Source of the DNA: Anaerolineaceae bacterium
Lineage (GTDB): Bacteria; Chloroflexota; Anaerolineae; Anaerolineales; Anaerolineaceae
Reading direction: 5' to 3'
Length of the DNA stretch: 5,430 nucleotides
Assembly: GCA_027348305.1 (NCBI GenBank)
Contig: DAIEPS010000136.1
Location: 1-5,430 of the forward strand
Both the position numbers and the translations under genes were made by a program. Below the pieces are notes generated by a model. That model ran no database searches. It saw only the letters and a list, made by a program, of their open reading frames with translations, and had not been told where the DNA came from. This document shows positions 1-5,327 of the stretch, in pieces (position 1 is the stretch's first letter; each line of letters begins with the position of its first letter).

Positions 1-174
1 GACCAGCAGGCCCTGGCGCGGCGAATGTTGACCTTCTGGCGGAGTGGGGTGGGGGCCGGCTACAACCCCAACCGAGGTCAGGCTTTGGACTTGGTGGCGG
101 TGGTGGACGATCTGGGCCAGGCCCTGGCCGACGTTGCCAAAACCGATCAATCCGAGCCGCACTTCTCTGGTCAT
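1..174 (-). CDS. Probable homoserine dehydrogenase, N-terminal fragment (cut by window edge)
   Basis: The first 58 codons of a minus-strand gene that leaves the window on the left. The protein starts MTREVRLGLIGFGNVGQGLA: a beta strand followed by the glycine-rich GxGxxG turn (residues 11-16, GFGNVG) of an NAD(P)-binding Rossmann fold. The wording LIGFGNVGQGLAQ is typical of homoserine dehydrogenase, which reduces aspartate semialdehyde to homoserine in threonine/methionine synthesis. A second strand (about 33-40, TSVGVVAG) fits the fold. The segment after residue 41 (Pro/His/Gly-rich) is less typical, so a sequencing or real frameshift cannot be excluded, although no other frame reads better. 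The ATG has a strong ribosome site, GGAGG, five bases upstream, and a good promoter lies at 200-228. Catalytic and substrate-binding parts lie outside the window, so another Rossmann oxidoreductase is possible. Confidence 0.6.
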   Translation of the reverse strand, partial: MTREVRLGLIGFGNVGQGLAQIVHHRHQVQSLTSVGVVAGPHPTPPEGQHSPRQGLLV

Positions 175-199
175 GCTTCCCTCCAATTTTGTTTCACGG

Positions 200-228
200 A
201 TTATCCCCTGAAGCGGGAAAATGTGCAA
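200..228 (-). promoter_or_regulatory. Sigma70-type promoter of the probable homoserine dehydrogenase gene
   Basis: On the minus strand a -35 box TTGCAC (223-228) and a -10 box GATAAT (200-205) are separated by exactly 17 bp. Transcription would start near 193, giving a leader of about 20 bases that contains the GGAGG ribosome site. The promoter lies just downstream of the terminator of the CBS gene, so the two tandem genes appear to be separate transcription units. Predicted from sequence only. Confidence 0.6.
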
Positions 229-261
229 GTGGAAGGATCTGCGACGCCCCTTACATAAATA

Positions 262-289
262 TTGGCATAGGAGTATTCTCCTATGCCAA
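262..289 (-). terminator. Hairpin terminator of the CBS-domain gene
   Basis: A perfect 12-bp inverted repeat (TTGGCATAGGAG / CTCCTATGCCAA) encloses a 4-base loop. It begins 29 bases beyond the stop codon of the CBS gene. Read on the minus strand, the stem is followed by a short T-rich stretch (TATTTATGT), which fits a Rho-independent terminator with a weak U tract. The plus-strand side has no T run, so it is assigned to the minus strand. Confidence 0.75.
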
Positions 290-318
290 GAAATGGTTAT
301 TAGCTATCAAAAACTTGA

Positions 319-762
319 CTATTTCCCGAACGACGGTCCAAAGATGTAATTCTGCAGGTTGTCGATCAGCAGGTCTTTATCCTCGATCATATTTTTGACA
401 ATATCTCCGATGGAAATAATTCCGACCAGTTCATCACCTTCCATCACGGGCAGGTGACGGATGTGTTTGTTGGTCATGATCGCCATGCATTCGTCCATGG
501 AGGAGGAGGGGGTGACGCAGTAAAGTTCCCTGGTCATGTAGGTTTCCACCGGTAACTTCAATGTGATGCATTGATCCCTTGCGACTTCACGAACAAAATC
601 CCGTTCTGAAAAAATGCCAACCGGTTTACCTTTGTCCAACACCATAATGGCGCCTATGTTTTTTTCAGCCATTAGTTGAAGGGCTTCAGCGACGAGCGCG
701 TCTGGGGTAACGGTAACAACTTCACTCCCTTTGGCTTTGAGGATCATACTCACGAGGATCAT
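319..762 (-). CDS. Two-CBS-domain protein (stand-alone CBS pair)
   Basis: A 147-residue soluble protein made almost entirely of two tandem CBS motifs (Bateman module), the usual size for stand-alone members. CBS1 covers about residues 12-65 and holds VVTVTPDALVAEALQLM and the signature GIFSERDFVREVAR. CBS2 covers about 72-130 and holds YMTRELYCVTP, HIRHLPVMEGDELVGIIS and IGDIVK. Such pairs usually bind adenosine nucleotides (AMP, ATP, SAM or NAD in studied members) in the cleft between the repeats and act as energy or ligand sensors. No partner domain is present here, so the target is unknown. The first ATG with a ribosome site (AAGGAG, 6-base spacing) is chosen. A longer reading from a TTG at 789 would add nine residues but would place that ribosome site inside the coding region. 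The gene has its own promoter and terminator and is divergent from the TetR operon. Confidence 0.92.
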   Translation of the reverse strand: MILVSMILKAKGSEVVTVTPDALVAEALQLMAEKNIGAIMVLDKGKPVGIFSERDFVREVARDQCITLKLPVETYMTRELYCVTPSSSMDECMAIMTNKHIRHLPVMEGDELVGIISIGDIVKNMIEDKDLLIDNLQNYIFGPSFGK

Positions 763-768
763 GTTTTT

Positions 769-774
769 CTCCTT
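769..774 (-). promoter_or_regulatory. Ribosome binding site that fixes the CBS gene start
   Basis: AAGGAG on the minus strand ends six bases before the ATG at 762. This supports the 147-residue reading over the upstream TTG at 789, which would translate through this site. Confidence 0.75.
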
Positions 775-803
775 TTGCAAATACGACAATTATTGTGCTA
801 ATT

Positions 804-832
804 AGTATAGAACAATTTGGATTAAGATTCAA
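804..832 (-). promoter_or_regulatory. Sigma70-type promoter of the CBS-domain gene
   Basis: On the minus strand TTGAAT (-35, 827-832) and TATACT (-10, 804-809) are 17 bp apart, a near-ideal vegetative promoter. The predicted start is near 797, leaving a leader of about 35 bases. An 11-bp palindrome, ACAATTATTGT (786-796), lies immediately at or after the start point. The opposing tetR -35 box begins 42 bases away, at 874, with A/T-rich DNA in between. Confidence 0.65.
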
Positions 833-873
833 TCATTCCGGAAAAAGGTTTATAAATTTCAAATAATTGCCTC

Positions 874-901
874 TTGACTTTATAATTATCCGCGCTAGAA
901 T
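874..901 (+). promoter_or_regulatory. Sigma70-type promoter of the tetR-exporter operon
   Basis: TTGACT (-35, 874-879) and TAGAAT (-10, 896-901) with a 16-bp spacer. Transcription should begin near 908, inside the palindromic operator. It is the only clear plus-strand promoter before the six-gene run, so it probably drives the whole operon. Confidence 0.7.
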
Positions 902-924
902 AAGAACGAACGTTCGTTTTTATT
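899..924. promoter_or_regulatory. Palindromic operator, probable TetR binding site
   Basis: A perfect 14-bp palindrome, AACGAACGTTCGTT (905-918), extends to a 26-bp inverted repeat (899-924) with a single mismatched pair (904/919). It overlaps the end of the -10 box and the predicted transcription start and lies just upstream of the tetR start codon. TetR-family dimers commonly bind palindromes of this size and repress their own promoter, so autorepression with ligand release is the inferred logic. Binding itself is not shown. Confidence 0.75.
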
Positions 925-925
925 T

Positions 926-930
926 GGAGG
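926..930 (+). promoter_or_regulatory. Ribosome binding site for the TTG start of tetR
   Basis: GGAGG lies four bases upstream of a TTG codon at 935. No in-frame ATG exists upstream before a stop codon at 896-898, and the first in-frame ATG downstream lies inside the DNA-binding helices. The TTG is therefore the start. Confidence 0.7.
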
Positions 931-934
931 TCTC

Positions 935-1549
935 TTGACTAAAACAGAAGCGCTTACCAAAGGGGAACGCACCCGCCAGGCGGTGCTTGATGCAGCCCAC
1001 CAGCTATTTGTGGAACAGGGCTTTGCCGCCACCTCCATGCGCCAGATCGCGGATAGAGCCGGACTGGCTCTGGGGGGCATCTACAACCATTTTCCCACCA
1101 AGGAGTCCATTTTTTCTGAAGTCATCATGGCTTACCACCCATTTCACCAGGTGATTCCCCTGCTAAAGGATACGCCTGGCGATACATTCGAGGTCTTCGT
1201 GCGCAATGCGGCCAAAAGCATGGTGGCTGAATTGGGACGCCGGCCTGACTTCATCAAGCTGATGTTTGTCGAACTTGTGGAGTTTGAGGGCAAGAATATG
1301 CCCAATATGTTGCAAACTGTTTTCCCGCAGGTACTGCCGCTGGTGCAGCGTTTCACTGACCGTCAGGACGAGTTGCGCGGCATCCCGCCTTTTACACTTT
1401 TTCGCTCTTTTTTGGGATTGTTCTTTTCATACTACATGACCGAGTTCCTGCTGGTTAACATGCCGGCGAATCTTTTCCAGAAGGATTCGCTGGATGATTT
1501 TGTCGACATCTACCTGCACGGTGTGCTGGCTCCGAAGGATGTGATATGA
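935..1549 (+). CDS. TetR/AcrR-family transcriptional repressor
   Basis: A 204-residue protein of normal length for the family. The N-terminal DNA-binding domain spans about residues 10-60: helix 1 TRQAVLDAAHQLFVEQGF, then the helix-turn-helix SMRQIADRAGLALGGIYNHF (34-53), followed by PTKESIF. The pattern GxIYNHFxxKExIF is diagnostic. The rest (about 65-204) is the all-helical ligand-binding and dimer domain, rich in Phe, Leu and Met, as expected for a pocket taking a hydrophobic ligand; the ligand cannot be read from sequence. Translation starts at TTG behind GGAGG. The stop codon overlaps the next ATG (ATGA), so the permease is translationally coupled to its regulator. A 26-bp palindrome over the promoter is its likely operator, giving negative autoregulation of the whole operon. 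The layout resembles E. coli cecR (ybiH) beside ybhG-ybhF-ybhS-ybhR, but orthology is not claimed. Confidence 0.93.
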   Translation: MTKTEALTKGERTRQAVLDAAHQLFVEQGFAATSMRQIADRAGLALGGIYNHFPTKESIFSEVIMAYHPFHQVIPLLKDTPGDTFEVFVRNAAKSMVAELGRRPDFIKLMFVELVEFEGKNMPNMLQTVFPQVLPLVQRFTDRQDELRGIPPFTLFRSFLGLFFSYYMTEFLLVNMPANLFQKDSLDDFVDIYLHGVLAPKDVI

Positions 1550-2676
1550 ACTCACGACTAACCTCCATTATCCGCAAGGAATTTATCCAGATCCTGCGCG
1601 ACAAGCGCGCACTGGCAATCATCCTGATCATCCCGATCATGCAGCTCTTCTTGCTTGGCTACGCCGCCACCAATGATGTGCGCAACATCCCCCTCGCGGT
1701 GTATGACCAGTGCCGCTGCGCCGAATCGCGTTCGCTGCTCGATGCCTACCGCGCCGCGGACTATTTCAGACTGGCTTACTCCGTCACCTCAGAGGACGAG
1801 ATCAGGGCATTGATCGAGAACGGCCAGGCGCGCGCCGCGATCATCATCCCACCTGACTACAACACCCGGCTGGCCAAGGGGGATGCCCAGGCCGCCTTCA
1901 TCCTCGACGGCTCGGACCCCACCTCGGCTTCCACGGCTTATTCCGCCGCCCTGCTGATCGGGCAGGCCCATTCGACCCAACTGATGATGGAAAATCTGCA
2001 GCGCGCAGGGGTCAACACCGCCCGCCTGCAGCAGCCGCTCGAGATCCGCACCCAGGTCTGGTACAACCCCGATCTGGTCAGCAATTATTTCATGATCCCC
2101 GGCGTGATCGGCATGATCCTGTTCGCCATCACCTCCATCCTCACTGCCACTTCGGTGGTGCGCGAACGTGAACGCGGCACGATCGAACAGTTGATCGTCA
2201 CCCCCATCCGCCCCTGGGAGCTGATCGTCGGCAAGGTGACGCCTTACGTGATCCTGGCGCTGATCAATACGCTTGAAGTGCTGGCTGTCGGGCATTGGTG
2301 GTTTGGCGTGCCCATCAGGGGGTCGCTGACCCTGATCGTGGCGACCTCGGGGCTGCTGCTGCTCTCAGGCCTGGGCATTGGGTTGTTTGCCTCGACCATG
2401 GCCAATACCCAGCAGGAAGCCATGCTCACGGTGTGGATGACGCTGCTGCCTTCCATCTTCCTTTCGGGCTTCTTCTTCCCGCTGGAAGCCATGCCCGCGG
2501 TGCTGCGCTGGTTTTCGGCCATCATTCCGCTGCGCTACTACCTGGTGATCATCCGCGCGGTGATGCTCAAAGGCTCGGGTATCGCCTCCATCTGGCAGGA
2601 GACGCTGGCTTTATTCATCTTTGGTGTGGTCATTCTGGTGGCTGCTTCGCTGCGTTTTCGCAAGCGTCTTGATTGA
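1546..2676 (+). CDS. ABC-2 type exporter permease (YbhS/YbhR/YhhJ-like)
   Basis: A 376-residue inner-membrane permease of usual length for this family. It has a cytoplasmic start (RKEFIQILRDKRAL), TM1 at about 22-41, a large extracytoplasmic domain at about 42-178, and TM2-TM6 at about 180-204, 231-252, 261-285, 291-313 and 352-370. The conserved cytoplasmic stretch RERERGTIEQLIVTP (206-220), ending with ELIVGK, and the late motif LSGFFFPLEAMP (306-317) are family hallmarks. These proteins move drugs, lipids or other small hydrophobic molecules outward when paired with an ABC ATPase and a HlyD-type fusion protein. No ATPase domain is fused to it and none is encoded in the visible operon, so energy must come from elsewhere. 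Two cysteines (C56, C58) sit early in the outer domain, where I expect polar residues. The ATG lies in the tetR stop (ATGA), with AAGGA six bases upstream. Confidence 0.93.
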   Translation: MNSRLTSIIRKEFIQILRDKRALAIILIIPIMQLFLLGYAATNDVRNIPLAVYDQCRCAESRSLLDAYRAADYFRLAYSVTSEDEIRALIENGQARAAIIIPPDYNTRLAKGDAQAAFILDGSDPTSASTAYSAALLIGQAHSTQLMMENLQRAGVNTARLQQPLEIRTQVWYNPDLVSNYFMIPGVIGMILFAITSILTATSVVRERERGTIEQLIVTPIRPWELIVGKVTPYVILALINTLEVLAVGHWWFGVPIRGSLTLIVATSGLLLLSGLGIGLFASTMANTQQEAMLTVWMTLLPSIFLSGFFFPLEAMPAVLRWFSAIIPLRYYLVIIRAVMLKGSGIASIWQETLALFIFGVVILVAASLRFRKRLD

Positions 2677-2693
2677 TGTCAATAGTGTGAATT

Positions 2694-2697
2694 GAGG
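2694..2697 (+). promoter_or_regulatory. Ribosome binding site that fixes the fusion-protein start
   Basis: GAGG lies six bases before the ATG at 2704. A TTG at 2692 in the same frame would add four residues but overlaps this site, so the ATG is preferred. Confidence 0.6.
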
Positions 2698-2703
2698 TTG
2701 AAT

Positions 2704-4044
2704 ATGAAAACTAAAAAGTTCCCAAAATTTATCATTCCGGTTGTGATCCTGGTTCTTGCCGTGGCAGTGTATTTTCTGGTCATCTTATTGACCCCAAAAG
2801 CCACCTCTCTGGTCGTTTCCGGCACCATCGAGGCGGAAAGTTCTGTTATTTCACCCGAGATCGGCGGAAAAGTGACCGCGGTCAAGGTCAATGAAGGCGA
2901 CAGCGTCAAAACCGGCGACATTCTCTTTACCATCGATGACAAACTGCTTCAAGCCCAACGCAGCGTGGCAGCCGCCAACCTGGCACTGGCTCAAAGTGCG
3001 GCATTGACTTCACAGGCTGCCGCTGAAACCGCCCAGATCAATTTTGACATGGCATCGGCCGCAGCCAGGCAGGAATCTTCCGCCTTGCGTGCAATGGATT
3101 GGACAATTGCCAACCCTTCGGGATATACCCTGCCGGGCGGTTCTTTCACCCCGGCTGAACTGATCGTCGCGGCCCAGGCTGAAGTGGATGATGCCGCAGG
3201 CGCCAGAAGCGATGCCCAATCACTGCTGGACAAACTGCTGGCAGACCCCGCCAACCTCGAATTTGTCAAAGTGGAAAACGACCTGCTGGCGAAAAAATTC
3301 GCCGCCCAAGCGGCCAATGATGTGCTGACAAAAGCCAACACTACAACCAATTCCGATCTTAAAGATGCCGCCCAGACGGCTTATGATGACGCGCAAACCA
3401 AGCTTGACGACGCCCAAAAAGCCTACGATGATCTGAAAGATTCTGATGGCGCGGTCAAAATTCTTGCAGCCCGGAAGGACCTGGTGCTGGCTGTTGAACG
3501 CGAGCAGGCCGCACAATCCCGGTTGGCATCCTTACAAACGGGGGAGAATTCACTCAAAGTGAAAGCCGCGCAAGCAGCCCTGGCGCAGGCCGGCGCGGCT
3601 GCCGACCAAACCCAGGCCTCCATCCAACAAGCACAGGCTAACCTGGCCCTGCTGGATGCCCAAATTGCCAAACTTTCCATCACCGCACCCTTTGACGGCA
3701 CCGTGCTCGGACGTTCAGTTGAGGTCGGCGAGGTGCTTTCACCTTCCGCACCGGCTTTCACCCTCGGGCAACTGGATCCCCTGACCATCACGGTCTATGT
3801 GCCTGAATCCGAAGTTGGGCTGCTTTCTATCACCCAATCGGCCCGACTCTCGGTTGATTCCTACCCCGGTGAAACCTTTACTGCAGTTGTTATCCATATC
3901 GCGGACCAGGCCGAGTTCACTCCCCGCAACGTGCAGACCTCCGAGGGACGCAAGACCACAGTCTTTGCGGTCAAACTGCAAATGTCGAACCCCGACGGCA
4001 AGCTCAAACCTGGCATGCCCGCGGATGTGAGTTTCATTCAATAA
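2704..4044 (+). CDS. HlyD/YbhG-type membrane-fusion (adaptor) protein with long helical hairpin
   Basis: A 446-residue periplasmic-adaptor-type protein. It has a short basic N-terminus (MKTKKFPK) and one membrane anchor (about 8-29). The first half of a biotinyl-lipoyl domain (38-78) contains SPEIGGKVTAVKVNEGDSV and GDILFTIDD. A very long alpha-helical hairpin follows (about 80-322, rich in Ala, Asp, Gln). The second lipoyl half (324-358) contains LSITAPFDGTVLGRSVEVGE, and a beta-barrel domain (about 360-446) ends in KLKPGMPADVSF. The stretch AEFTPRNVQT (403-412) is characteristic of the YbhG/YhiI branch, whose members work with ABC-2 exporters. At 446 residues it is about 110 longer than YbhG; the extra length lies in the hairpin, including AYDDAQTKLDDAQKAYDDL (226-244). 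It follows the permease by 27 bases and would dock on it as the adaptor. Whether it meets an outer-membrane channel or works in a single-membrane cell cannot be told here. Confidence 0.93.
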   Translation: MKTKKFPKFIIPVVILVLAVAVYFLVILLTPKATSLVVSGTIEAESSVISPEIGGKVTAVKVNEGDSVKTGDILFTIDDKLLQAQRSVAAANLALAQSAALTSQAAAETAQINFDMASAAARQESSALRAMDWTIANPSGYTLPGGSFTPAELIVAAQAEVDDAAGARSDAQSLLDKLLADPANLEFVKVENDLLAKKFAAQAANDVLTKANTTTNSDLKDAAQTAYDDAQTKLDDAQKAYDDLKDSDGAVKILAARKDLVLAVEREQAAQSRLASLQTGENSLKVKAAQAALAQAGAAADQTQASIQQAQANLALLDAQIAKLSITAPFDGTVLGRSVEVGEVLSPSAPAFTLGQLDPLTITVYVPESEVGLLSITQSARLSVDSYPGETFTAVVIHIADQAEFTPRNVQTSEGRKTTVFAVKLQMSNPDGKLKPGMPADVSFIQ

Positions 4045-4089
4045 TGGCATAAATATTCGGTCAGCGGCATTACCAGGAGTGAAGGTGAT

Positions 4090-4872
4090 ATGAAGATTTT
4101 GGCAATTAATGGCAGTTATCGCGGCGAAAAAGGACACACCAGTGCCTTTCTTGAACTGCTCTTTTCTGGCGCTCGAGAGGCCGGTGCGGAGTGTGAAGAA
4201 ATTGCACTCTCGAAAGTGAAGATCAATCGTTGTTTGGGCTGCGATACCTGTCACACCCCTGAACATTACCTGAACTGTGTTTATTCCGACAAGGATGATG
4301 TCGCCATAATCTTTGAAAAAATCGCAGCGGCTGATGTGTTGATCTATGCCACACCCGTTTATATCTTTGGCATCTCAAGTCTGCTTAAATCTTTTTTGGA
4401 TCGTTTGTATGGCATCAGTGATGTCTACAAGATGTGTGTCACCCATAGTGGATTGATGTTCCATCATGTGGAGCAGGCTGTTTGCTCCAAGCCCTTTGTT
4501 TCTTTAGTATGTTGTGACAACATGGAAGACTTAACCCCGCAAAATGTGCAGGATTATTTCAGGAATTTCAGCAAGTTCATGGATGCTCAACGTGTCGGAG
4601 TATTAACCAGGAATTACGTCCTTTTTTTTGAGAATGCCCAAAGACCCGGGATCAATGAAAAATTCCCAAAAATGACCGATGTAACTGAAGCCTATAAACA
4701 AGCTGGACGCGAGCTGGCTGTTTCAGGGCGAATTCAACGCCGCACTCAAAAACGAGCCAACCAAGAAATCATTCCCATCCCTTTATTTAATTTACTGAAA
4801 AGGGTGAGAAAGATAAAACCAATCATGATTCAAAAGGCAAAAGAAATGCTTCCAGGCATCCTTCATGATTAA
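4090..4872 (+). CDS. Flavodoxin-fold NAD(P)H-dependent FMN reductase / iron-sulfur flavoprotein-like protein
   Basis: A 260-residue cytoplasmic protein of the NADPH-dependent FMN reductase/flavodoxin superfamily. The N-terminal strand and phosphate loop (MKILAINGSYRGEKGHTS) match the FMN-phosphate site, and TPVYIFGISSLLKSFLDR (88-105) is the second flavin-contact loop and helix. Between them, C48, C51, C54 and C63 form C-x2-C-x2-C-x8-C followed by DKDD. This resembles the compact cysteine motif of archaeal iron-sulfur flavoproteins, but many relatives keep the cysteines without a proven cluster. Residues about 210-260 form a basic tail (RIQRRTQKR, LLKRVRKIKP) beyond the normal fold. Likely role: two-electron reduction of quinones, nitro compounds or another acceptor; the substrate is unknown. 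The start has AGGAG and AAGG upstream. The gene follows the adaptor by 45 bases without a terminator or clear promoter and is more A/T-rich than its neighbours. Confidence 0.83.
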   Translation: MKILAINGSYRGEKGHTSAFLELLFSGAREAGAECEEIALSKVKINRCLGCDTCHTPEHYLNCVYSDKDDVAIIFEKIAAADVLIYATPVYIFGISSLLKSFLDRLYGISDVYKMCVTHSGLMFHHVEQAVCSKPFVSLVCCDNMEDLTPQNVQDYFRNFSKFMDAQRVGVLTRNYVLFFENAQRPGINEKFPKMTDVTEAYKQAGRELAVSGRIQRRTQKRANQEIIPIPLFNLLKRVRKIKPIMIQKAKEMLPGILHD

Positions 4873-5327
4873 TGGGTTTGATCTTTATAAACGGACGAAA
4901 TATGCATAATCAAAAGTGGATCCCCTGGCTATACCTCGCACTTGGGCTGGCCCAGGCCGCGCACAGTGTGGAAGAAGTGCTCACAGGCCTGTGGAAGAAC
5001 ATGCCCGAAGTCTCTGGCTGGCTGCACGCCAAGCTGGCTTTTGTGCCTGTGCTGCACTGGTCGGTTGAGGTCTTTGCGGCGGCCAACCTGGTGATCGTGG
5101 CGTTATTGCTGGGGTTCAGCCCCTTTGTCTTTCAAAACCGCTCATGGGCCTTATGGGTTGTGCGTGTGGCGGCGGTCATTGAAGTGCTCAACGGCTTGAT
5201 CCACATCATCCCGGCTGTTGCCAGGGGTGGCTACTGGCCTGGCTGTGTGTCGGCCGTATTGCTGTTCGGCATTGGATTATTAATCCTGTTCAAGATGGGA
5301 CGTGCTCATGGACCCCAAAACCTTTGA
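4872..5327 (+). CDS. HXXEE-domain membrane protein of unknown function
   Basis: A 151-residue integral membrane protein with about four helices (17-32, 63-82, 91-113, 122-141). The motif HSVEE (31-35) gives the HXXEE family its name. Further conserved-looking polar residues sit in or near the membrane: N107 and H111 (NGLIHIIPA), R118 and the YWPG turn (121-124). His and Glu residues in the membrane could bind a metal or form an active site, but no biochemical function is established to my knowledge. The ATG overlaps the previous stop (TAATG), indicating translational coupling although no ribosome site is visible before it. A second in-frame ATG at 4902, with a weak GGA six bases upstream, would drop ten residues (MGLIFINGRN) and is a real alternative. 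The 3' end overlaps the next gene by 20 bp. Confidence 0.82.
   Translation: MGLIFINGRNMHNQKWIPWLYLALGLAQAAHSVEEVLTGLWKNMPEVSGWLHAKLAFVPVLHWSVEVFAAANLVIVALLLGFSPFVFQNRSWALWVVRVAAVIEVLNGLIHIIPAVARGGYWPGCVSAVLLFGIGLLILFKMGRAHGPQNL

Noticed and set aside
25..258. Plus-strand open frame of 77 codons opposite the homoserine dehydrogenase start.
   Set aside because: The minus strand carries a promoter, a ribosome site and a Rossmann motif in this stretch. The plus frame has none of these and runs through that promoter.
254..263. The 10-mer CATAAATATT occurs here and again at 4048-4057, both times between genes.
   Set aside because: A short A/T-rich word shared by two gaps is expected by chance, and the flanks differ. 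No repeat or attachment site is supported.
836..843. TTCCGGAA, an 8-bp palindrome between the divergent promoters.
   Set aside because: It does not extend on either side and is too short to call an operator.
1789..2295. Long minus-strand open frame (168 codons) inside the permease gene.
   Set aside because: Its composition (runs of Asp, His, Gly) is typical of an antisense shadow of a G+C-rich membrane-protein gene. The permease frame has clear family motifs.
4045..4089. Possible promoter or terminator in the 45-base gap between the adaptor and flavoprotein genes.
   Set aside because: No hairpin with a T run and no convincing -35/-10 pair is visible. Only the ribosome site region (AGGAG, AAGG) can be supported.
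3739..4266. Minus-strand open frame of 175 codons across the adaptor/flavoprotein junction.
   Set aside because: It spans two genes with clear homology on the other strand and shows no recognisable domain.
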